Source: Actinomycetota bacterium (GTDB taxonomy: Bacteria; Actinomycetota; Thermoleophilia; UBA2241). Taken from it: a stretch of 9,812 bases of DNA. Below the pieces are notes generated by a model, which saw nothing but the letters and a program-made list of their open reading frames with translations, searched no databases and was not told the origin of the DNA. The first letter of the stretch is position 1. The number at the start of each line of letters is the position of its first letter. The position numbers and the translations under genes were made by a program. Location of the stretch: NCBI GenBank assembly GCA_003132645.1, contig PKYM01000219.1:1-9812 (forward strand). Reading direction: 5' to 3'. This document shows, in pieces, positions 5,241 to 9,812 of the stretch.

Positions 5241-6239
5241 TTAGGCCGGACGACCTCGAGCCGGAGCTTCCTCGGGGAACAGCTCGATGATCGCGAGCGC
5301 CGCCGCGCCGAGCACTCCGGCGTCGACCCCGTGCTGCGCCAGCACGATGCGCACCTGGTCGCGCTGCGGCAGCAGGGCGCGCTCGGCCACCACACGGCGC
5401 GCCGGCCCGAGAATGATCTCGCCGGCCTGGGCAGCTCCGCCGCCGATCACGATGAGTTCGGGATTGAAGATGTTGACGAGACTGGTGATGCCGAGACCGA
5501 GCTTCTCGCCGATGCCGGTCAGGACGGTCACAGCCGCTGCGTCGCCATCGAGCGCCAGCCGGCTGACCAGCGGTCCGTCGACTTCTTCGCCGGAAGCGAG
5601 CGCCTGGCCGAGAGCCGAGTCGGGCACTGTGCGGGCGACGTCGCGCGCCGCCCGGCCCATGGCCTGTCCCGACGCGTACACCTCGAGGCAGCCCTGATTG
5701 GGACAGGCGCCCTGGCAGCGCGGCCCGTCGTAGTCGATCATCATGTGACCGAGCTCGCCGGCGGCGCCGCTCGCGCCGCGATAAAGGTGGCCGTTCGTGA
5801 CGATGCCGCCGCCGATCCCCGTTCCCAGAGTGAGCATGATCATCTCGCTGGTGCCGATGCCGGCACCGTAGCGAAACTCGGCAAGGCAGGCCACGTTGGC
5901 GTCGTTGTCGACCACGACCGGCACGCCATAGCGTTCGGTCAGAAGGTCGCGCAGGGAGACGTCACGCAGCGGCAGATTGGTCGACAACACGACACGGCCG
6001 GCGCGAAAGTCGACCATCGAAGCGGTGCCGACGCCGATCGCGTCGACCGGAGCGTACTCCGCCACGGCCTGGTCGAGACGGCTGTAGAGGTTGTCGAGGC
6101 AGGCTTCGGGCGACTCGGTGACGGCGGGTCCGCTCGTGCGGGCGATGATCCCCAGAGTGTCGTCGATCAGGCCGAGGGCCAGCTTCGTCCCGCCTAGATC
6201 GACGCCGACAATAGAACGTAGCGGGCTCAAACTGACCAC
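5241..6239 (-). CDS. ROK-family glucokinase
   Basis: An ATP-dependent sugar kinase of the ROK family, most likely phosphorylating glucose to glucose-6-phosphate at the entry to glycolysis. At 332 residues it is the normal size for an enzyme-type ROK protein, without the N-terminal helix-turn-helix of ROK repressors. Visible motifs are phosphate-1 DLGGTK (14-19), the catalytic DNDAN (111-115, D113 as base), LGTGIGGGI (138-146), GELGH (161-165) and the zinc site made by H165, C175, C179 and C184 (CQGACPNQGCLE). The C-terminal NPELIVIGGG adenosine motif lies at 259-268. The GTG at 6239 is only 2 nt from the AGGAGG (6242-6247); a TTG at 6230-6228, with an 11-nt spacer, is a credible alternative start that removes three residues. 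It is transcribed alone, divergent from the LCP gene, and its promoter overlaps a palindrome. Kinase class is firm; glucose specificity is inferred from resemblance to actinobacterial glucokinases. Confidence 0.9.
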   Translation of the reverse strand: MVSLSPLRSIVGVDLGGTKLALGLIDDTLGIIARTSGPAVTESPEACLDNLYSRLDQAVAEYAPVDAIGVGTASMVDFRAGRVVLSTNLPLRDVSLRDLLTERYGVPVVVDNDANVACLAEFRYGAGIGTSEMIMLTLGTGIGGGIVTNGHLYRGASGAAGELGHMMIDYDGPRCQGACPNQGCLEVYASGQAMGRAARDVARTVPDSALGQALASGEEVDGPLVSRLALDGDAAAVTVLTGIGEKLGLGITSLVNIFNPELIVIGGGAAQAGEIILGPARRVVAERALLPQRDQVRIVLAQHGVDAGVLGAAALAIIELFPEEAPARGRPA

Positions 6240-6281
6240 CCCCTCCTCGCGCCAGGCCCCACGGAGAGGGCCGCTAGGCGC

Positions 6282-6309
6282 ACGATATCACGGTGTACAC
6301 TGTCATAAA
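6282..6309 (-). promoter_or_regulatory. Weak candidate promoter of the ROK kinase gene
   Basis: Reading leftward, TTTATG (6304-6309) and TATCGT (6282-6287) are 16 bp apart. This would give a leader of roughly 36 nt that includes the AGGAGG. The -35 is poor. The main support is its position over the palindrome at 6286-6307. Confidence 0.3.
6286..6307. promoter_or_regulatory. Operator-like palindrome in the ROK/LCP divergent region
   Basis: A 22-bp inverted repeat, TATCACGGTGT then ACACTGTCATA, whose arms match at 9 of 11 positions around a perfect GTGTACAC core. It stands about 47 bp before the kinase start and between its candidate -35 and -10, as expected for a repressor site. No regulator gene is present in the window, so the binding protein is unknown. 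Confidence 0.5.
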
Positions 6310-6460
6310 GAGGAAACTCCCCGTGGCGAGGCGTACTTACCCTCACCGGGTACGTCCGGGTAGCCGTCGTTTTCTCAAGAGCCAACGCCGCCCTGACGCG
6401 TTCGTCGCGCCGCCAGCAGTGAGACCACCGACGTGCGGCCCGCCGCGAGAACCTTTTGAG

Positions 6461-6466
6461 TAACGT
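6461..6466 (+). promoter_or_regulatory. Candidate -10 element for a leaderless LCP mRNA
   Basis: TAACGT fits TANNNT and ends 6 nt before the ATG at 6473, so transcription would start at the A of the start codon. No Shine-Dalgarno sequence lies in the preceding 20 bases. There is no recognisable -35. Confidence 0.45.
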
Positions 6467-6472
6467 TGACGC

Positions 6473-7720
6473 ATGAGCAAACCGAACGACAAGCCGTATA
6501 CCAGATACCGCGCCGGACGCGTGCGGCGCCCGAGGACCGACGCCCCCCTCGAGCCGGCCTCGCGCGCGCCGTCCGCGCAGCGCGTCGCAAGCGACGACGG
6601 CGCCGGCTCGCGGAGTGCCGGCTCGCGGGCTGACGTCGACGCGCGCCCGGCGCGCGCCACCCGCGCGACCCGCTCTGCCGGCGCGACCCGCTCTGCCGGT
6701 TCGGCCGGTTCAGCCAGCCCGACCGACCAGCCGGCAAGCATCTACCGCGCCGATCGCCGCGCGGCCGAACGGCGCGAACGCGGCGACCTCGAGCTCGTGG
6801 CGGGACCCGACCGGCGGCGCCGGTTTCACTGGTGGTATCTTCTGGCGATCCCGCTCGCGCTGCTTGTCGCCCTGGGCGTCTGGGGATTCTTGGGTTACTC
6901 GACCTTCAACAAGGCGGTCGCCAAGAGCAACCATCGCATCGGCAAGGTCGCCCGCGCGGCGCTCGTCGACCCGCACGGCGGCGTGCTGGGCACGCCCACG
7001 ACGCTCCTTGTGCTCGGCTCGGACAGGCGCGGCCACGAACCGGCCCGCTCCGACAGCATCCTGCTGATGCGCTTCGACCCGAAGACCCACACCGTGAGCC
7101 AGCTCTCCATTCCACGCGACACGCTGGTCGACGTGCCCGGCCGCGGACAGATGAAGATCAACGAGGCCTACTTCTGGGGCGGCTCGCCGCTTGCGATCAA
7201 GGTCATCAGCGACTTCACGGGCGTGCCCATAAACCACGTCATGCTGGTCAACTTCCAGGGCTTTCCCGACCTGATCGACAGTGTCGGCGGCGTCGTCGTC
7301 AACGTGCCCAGCGACCTCACGTCGTGGTACTCGGGCAACACGACCGTGCATTTCAAGAAGGGTCCGCAGCTCATGAACGGCAAGCGGGCGCTGATCTACT
7401 CTCGCGTGCGCCATTCCGACAACGACTTCATGCGTATGGGCCGCCAGCAGCAGGTCGTGCAGGCGCTCGAAGCGAAGATAGCTCGGCCCGGCAACGTCTT
7501 TCGCCTACCGGCGATCGGCGCGCAGTTCATGAAGGGCGTCGGCACCGACCTCACGACCAACCAGATCATGGGGCTGGCCTACATCGACTGGCGCGCCAAG
7601 GGCACCCGCCAGTACAAGATGGTGCTCCCGGGCACGCCCGAGATGATCGGCGGCGGCAGCTACGTGGTCGTCGACCCGGCGATCAAAGCCCGCACGGTGC
7701 ACCGCTTCCTCAGCCACTAG
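6473..7720 (+). CDS. LytR-CpsA-Psr (LCP) family cell-wall polymer transferase
   Basis: A 415-residue membrane-anchored LCP protein. Family members move undecaprenyl-linked glycopolymers (teichoic acid, arabinogalactan or capsule) onto peptidoglycan outside the membrane. Residues 1-118 form a cytoplasmic tail rich in R, A, S and G, with the hexapeptide ATRSAG written twice by an 18-bp DNA duplication. One membrane helix spans about 119-142 after a basic RRRR (114-117). The LCP domain follows from about 175, with LGSDRRG...RSDS (181-195), SIPRDT (212-217), KINEAY (228-233), GGVVVNVPSD (272-281) and the YSRVRHSDNDFMRMGRQQQ block (309-327). The arginines and aspartates that bind lipid pyrophosphate and metal (for example R192, D194, R215, D216, R311, R313) are all kept. 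No C-terminal LytR_C domain follows. The ATG at 6473 has no ribosome binding site but a TAACGT 6 nt upstream. The polymer it attaches is unknown. Confidence 0.93.
   Translation: MSKPNDKPYTRYRAGRVRRPRTDAPLEPASRAPSAQRVASDDGAGSRSAGSRADVDARPARATRATRSAGATRSAGSAGSASPTDQPASIYRADRRAAERRERGDLELVAGPDRRRRFHWWYLLAIPLALLVALGVWGFLGYSTFNKAVAKSNHRIGKVARAALVDPHGGVLGTPTTLLVLGSDRRGHEPARSDSILLMRFDPKTHTVSQLSIPRDTLVDVPGRGQMKINEAYFWGGSPLAIKVISDFTGVPINHVMLVNFQGFPDLIDSVGGVVVNVPSDLTSWYSGNTTVHFKKGPQLMNGKRALIYSRVRHSDNDFMRMGRQQQVVQALEAKIARPGNVFRLPAIGAQFMKGVGTDLTTNQIMGLAYIDWRAKGTRQYKMVLPGTPEMIGGGSYVVVDPAIKARTVHRFLSH
6663..6698 (+). repeat. Perfect 18-bp tandem duplication in the LCP cytoplasmic tail
   Basis: GCGCGACCCGCTCTGCCG occurs twice back to back (6663-6680 and 6681-6698), writing the hexapeptide ATRSAG twice. 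The flanks hold shorter echoes (CGCGCCACC before; GGTTCGGCCGGTTCAGCC after). The period keeps the reading frame, so copy number can change without breaking the gene. Confidence 0.85.
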
Positions 7721-7725
7721 CCCCG

Positions 7726-7738
7726 GCGCCGCCGGCGC
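7726..7738. terminator. Possible short bidirectional terminator hairpin
   Basis: GCGCC-GCC-GGCGC lies in the 25-bp gap between the convergent LCP and membrane-protein genes. The stem is only five pairs with a 3-nt loop and there is no T-run on either side. Position is the main support. Confidence 0.25.
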
Positions 7739-7745
7739 GATCGCC

Positions 7746-8114
7746 TCAGCGGTCGGCGCCGCCGCGCGTGCGTATCTCGCGCCAGCGCTCGCGATTGCTC
7801 ATCACGAGCACCACGATCAGGGTCACGACGGCCGGCAGGTAGAGATAGTTGTCGATGCCGATCGGCGCAAAGGCGACGTAGAAGGCCACGAGCAGGGCGG
7901 CGATCACCCGGGCCGAATGCAGCCGGCCGGGCGTCAGGCGCCGGGCCAGAAGCGGCAGCGCCGCCTCGAGGGTCGGAGCCAGCAACACGATCGCGAGGCG
8001 CGGCGAGACCTGGTCGGTGGTGACGATGCTGTAGGCGCCGGCGAGAGCGGCGAACACCACCGCGGCGATCTCGAGCCCGCCGATGGAGGGCCTTAGCGAC
8101 AGGCGACGGGCCAC
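7746..8114 (-). CDS. Small four-helix membrane protein of unknown function
   Basis: I do not recognise this 122-residue protein. It has a short basic N-terminus (ARRLSLRPS), four likely membrane helices (about 14-32, 39-56, 70-87 and 91-109) and a charged C-terminal tail rich in arginine (SNRERWREIRTRGG). No motif points to an enzyme. The start I chose is GTG at 8114-8112, which follows the truA stop by one base (TGA-C-GTG), so it is probably translated by coupling with truA. The frame stays open further upstream, but that part overlaps truA and loses the coherent hydrophobic pattern. There is no clear Shine-Dalgarno sequence. It ends 25 bp from the convergent LCP gene and is the last gene of the ecfT-truA operon in this window. 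A role in the membrane or envelope is all that can be inferred. Confidence 0.7.
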   Translation of the reverse strand: MARRLSLRPSIGGLEIAAVVFAALAGAYSIVTTDQVSPRLAIVLLAPTLEAALPLLARRLTPGRLHSARVIAALLVAFYVAFAPIGIDNYLYLPAVVTLIVVLVMSNRERWREIRTRGGADR

Positions 8115-8115
8115 G

Positions 8116-8940
8116 TCAGTAGTCCACTCTGAGCAGGGCGAGACCCGAGGCGGGCGCGGTGAGGCCCAGCTCGCGGCGCTGACCGCCGGCGAGGCCGGCC
8201 GCCAGCTCGGCCATGCTCCTGCGCCCCTGCGCGACGTCGACCATCGAACCGACGGCCACCCGCACCATGTTGTGCAGGAAGCTGCCGGCGGTGATCTCGA
8301 AGCGCGCCTCACGACCGTCGGCCGCCAGGCGCCACTGCGCTCTCACGACCTCGCGCTCGCAGGTGCGGTAGCCGCTCGCCGACGGCGTCAGGGCGGCGAA
8401 ATCGCGGCGGCCGGGAAGCAGCGCCGCCGCTTCGGCGAGCAGACTCAGGTCGACGGCGCCGCGCACGTTCCAGACGTAGTGACGCTCGAACACCGGCCGG
8501 GTGTCGGGCAGCCAGACGCGATAGCGGTAGGTGCGCGCGACCGCCGCGCGGGCGTCGAAGCCCGCCGCTGCCGCAACCAGGCCAGTCACCGCGATCTCGG
8601 CCGGCAGCAGGGCGTTCAGCGAGAGTCGCAGACTCTGCGCTTCGAGGCCGCGGGCGGCCGTCGAGAACGACACCACCTGGCCCAGAGCGTGCACCCCGGC
8701 ATCGGTGCGCCCCGCGACCCCCAACCGCACGGGCTCGCTCAGCACCTGCGCGAGCGCCTTCTCGAGCTCGCCCTCGATCGTGCGCCTGCCGGGCTGCTTC
8801 GCCCAGCCCGAAAACGGCGTGCCGTCGTAGGCGCACTCGAGCCGCCAGCAGGCAAGCTCGGCCACGTCAGGCTCGGCCGGGTCGGCGTCGGCCAGGTCAG
8901 GCTTGATCACGTCAGGCTCGGCCACGTCAGGCTCGGCCAC
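8116..8940 (-). CDS. truA: tRNA pseudouridine(38-40) synthase
   Basis: Converts uridines 38, 39 and 40 of the anticodon arm of many tRNAs to pseudouridine. The N-terminal strand CAYDGTPFSGWAKQ (36-49), the catalytic GRTDAGVHA (77-85, nucleophile D80), the RTYRYRVW segment (135-142) and the FLHNMVR helix (about 217-223) are all present. Counted from GTG 8940 the protein is 274 residues. Its first 30 residues are encoded by six 15-bp repeats (VAEPD-like pentapeptides), which the family lacks. In-frame GTG codons also occur at 8925, 8910 and 8865; starting at 8865 would place D80 at 55, near the usual position. The first GTG has GGAG 10 nt upstream inside the ecfT end, supporting 8940, so the true start is uncertain. 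It begins one base after the ecfT stop. ecfT-truA adjacency is common in Gram-positive bacteria near ribosomal protein genes. Confidence 0.95.
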   Translation of the reverse strand: MAEPDVAEPDVIKPDLADADPAEPDVAELACWRLECAYDGTPFSGWAKQPGRRTIEGELEKALAQVLSEPVRLGVAGRTDAGVHALGQVVSFSTAARGLEAQSLRLSLNALLPAEIAVTGLVAAAAGFDARAAVARTYRYRVWLPDTRPVFERHYVWNVRGAVDLSLLAEAAALLPGRRDFAALTPSASGYRTCEREVVRAQWRLAADGREARFEITAGSFLHNMVRVAVGSMVDVAQGRRSMAELAAGLAGGQRRELGLTAPASGLALLRVDY

Positions 8941-8945
8941 GTCAG
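8856..8945 (-). repeat. Six 15-bp in-frame tandem repeats at the ecfT/truA junction
   Basis: On the plus strand the unit is GCTCGGCCACGTCAG. Copies occupy 8856-8870, 8871-8885, 8886-8900, 8901-8915, 8916-8930 and 8931-8945; the first, fifth and sixth are identical, the fourth differs at three positions and the second and third have drifted further. Read on the minus strand they encode VAEPD VAEPD VIKPD LADAD PAEPD VAELA. The rightmost copy includes the ecfT stop codon. Four of the six copies supply a possible GTG start preceded by TGAC. Confidence 0.9.
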
Positions 8946-9724
8946 ATCATCTCCGCGAGCACGACCATCGCCACGACCGCCACCAGCACGACGGCATCGC
9001 GACGGTGAGCGCGCAGGGGGTGCAGCCGCGTCCGCGGCGCGCCCGGCAGGTAGCAGCGGGCCTCCATGGCCAAAGCGAGCTCGTCGGCCCGCCGAAAACT
9101 CAAGATGAAGAGCGGCACGAGCACGGGCACCAGAGCCCGCGCCCTCCGCAGCGGACCACCCCGGTTGAAGCTCGCCCCGCGGGCGCGCTGAGCCTTCATG
9201 ATGGTATCGATCTCCTGCATGAGCGTGGGAATGAAGCGCAGGGCGATAGTCACCATGAGAGCGAGCTCTTCAGTGGGCACATGCAGGCGGCGCAGCGGCC
9301 GGGAGAGCCAGGCCAGCGCATCGGTCAAGGCGATGGGCGGCGTGGTGAGCGTGAGCAGCAGGCTGGCGACCACCAGCACGACCAGGCGCAAGCTGAGGTA
9401 GCCGGCGATCGCCAGGCCGCGCCACGACACGTGCAGCGGCCCCAGCGAAGCGAACGCCGGCCCGGGGGCGAACAGGAGCTGCACGACGAACGTCAGGACG
9501 AGCAGCCAGATCACGGGACGCAGGCCGCGGGCGATCCAGCCCAGCGGCACGCCACTGGCGAGCAGCGCGACGGCGGCGATCAGGCCGTAGACGGCCAGCG
9601 CGGCAAACGACGAGCGCAGGAACAGCCCCACCACGAGCACCGTCACCGCGACGACCTTGCAGCGCGGGTCGAGTCGATGGATCGGCGACGGCCGGGGATA
9701 GTACTGGGCGATCGCCATCCTCAT
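8942..9724 (-). CDS. ecfT: Energy-coupling factor transporter transmembrane subunit EcfT
   Basis: The integral membrane coupling subunit of an ECF-type ABC importer. It links two cytoplasmic ATPases (EcfA) to interchangeable substrate-binding S components for vitamins or metals. Counted from ATG 9724 it is 260 residues. It starts with the family-typical QYYPRPSPIHRLDPRCK (7-23), followed by several hydrophobic helices (about 24-36, 41-57, 70-86, 105-126 and 244-258). The two coupling-helix motifs that touch the ATPases are visible as QRARGASF (179-186) and AMEARCYLPG (219-228). The frame is open upstream to a GTG at 9760 that would add 12 residues (SARARGGG-like); I prefer ATG 9724 because the family begins here and GGGGGTGG stands just upstream. 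Its stop is one base from truA. No S component gene is in the window, so the substrate is unknown. Confidence 0.9.
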   Translation of the reverse strand: MRMAIAQYYPRPSPIHRLDPRCKVVAVTVLVVGLFLRSSFAALAVYGLIAAVALLASGVPLGWIARGLRPVIWLLVLTFVVQLLFAPGPAFASLGPLHVSWRGLAIAGYLSLRLVVLVVASLLLTLTTPPIALTDALAWLSRPLRRLHVPTEELALMVTIALRFIPTLMQEIDTIMKAQRARGASFNRGGPLRRARALVPVLVPLFILSFRRADELALAMEARCYLPGAPRTRLHPLRAHRRDAVVLVAVVAMVVLAEMI

Positions 9725-9776
9725 GGCCACGCCACCCCCGCGGGCGCGAGCAGACGGCACGACACCGCGGCCACAC

Positions 9777-9812
9777 TCACGCGAGCGCCTCGGCGGCGGC
9801 GGCGAGCTGTGG
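9777..9812 (-). CDS. Probable 3' end of an EcfA ATPase gene (partial)
   Basis: Only 11 codons and a TGA are visible, reading PQLAAAAEALA then stop. A Pro-Gln followed by a short alanine-rich helix is a common way for EcfA ATPases to end, and EcfA genes normally precede ecfT in this operon. The call rests on context much more than on sequence. The stop is 52 nt before the preferred ecfT start. Confidence 0.4.
   Translation of the reverse strand, partial: PQLAAAAEALA

Noticed and set aside
6332..6362. Short inverted and direct repeats (CGTAC/GTACG, TACCC/GGGTA and CCGGGTA twice) upstream of the LCP gene.
   Set aside because: Arms of five to seven bases are expected often in such sequence and they align with no promoter element; kept only as a note.
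8115..8312. Upstream extension of the small membrane protein frame into truA.
   Set aside because: The added 66 residues overlap truA, are rich in R, S, P and W and lack family-like pattern; the coupled GTG at 8114 explains the gene better.

Overview
This is a very GC-rich stretch (clearly more than two thirds G+C by eye). GTG and TTG starts are frequent, gene ends overlap tightly and several genes seem to lack ribosome binding sites. A LytR-CpsA-Psr (LCP) cell-wall enzyme with a cytoplasmic basic tail, an actinobacterial-style ROK glucokinase and an EcfT-TruA pair all point to a high-GC Gram-positive. I infer Actinomycetota, possibly a Thermoleophilia-like lineage; placement below phylum is a guess.

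Layout. (1) 1-1445, minus strand: a flavin reductase-like gene overlaps metG by two bases; metG runs off the left edge. (2) 1566-2555, plus strand: a ureohydrolase (agmatinase family) gene, divergent from block 1. (3) 2584-4375, minus strand: rsmI followed by a stand-alone homocysteine S-methyltransferase domain gene, convergent with the ureohydrolase across a 16-bp tandem repeat. (4) 4376-4844: 469 bp without a convincing gene. It holds a roughly 24-bp-stem inverted repeat, a set of degenerate 22-26-bp repeats and a UUCG-capped hairpin. (5) 4845-5015, minus: a 56-residue 2[4Fe-4S] ferredoxin with a good promoter and a perfect Shine-Dalgarno sequence. (6) 5241-6239, minus: ROK glucokinase. (7) 6240-6472: divergent promoter region with an operator-like palindrome. 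(8) 6473-7720, plus: LCP protein. (9) 7746-9812, minus: partial ecfA (probable), ecfT, truA and a small four-helix membrane protein, packed as one operon and convergent with the LCP gene.

How the genes fit together. Much of the content is housekeeping: tRNA charging (MetG), ribosome methylation (RsmI), tRNA pseudouridylation (TruA), vitamin uptake (EcfT), glucose phosphorylation (ROK) and wall polymer attachment (LCP). rsmI and metG, and ecfT and truA, are pairs often found close together in bacteria. Here rsmI and metG are separated by metabolic genes for methyl transfer, guanidino-compound hydrolysis and flavin reduction.

I found no CRISPR array, transposon, phage gene, tRNA or rRNA, and no clear new multi-gene system. 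The least explained parts are non-coding or repeat-based: the structured gap upstream of rsmI, the 15-bp in-frame repeat at the start of truA, the 16-bp repeat between convergent genes, and three genes with a -10-like hexamer exactly 6 nt before the start codon, which suggests leaderless mRNAs.
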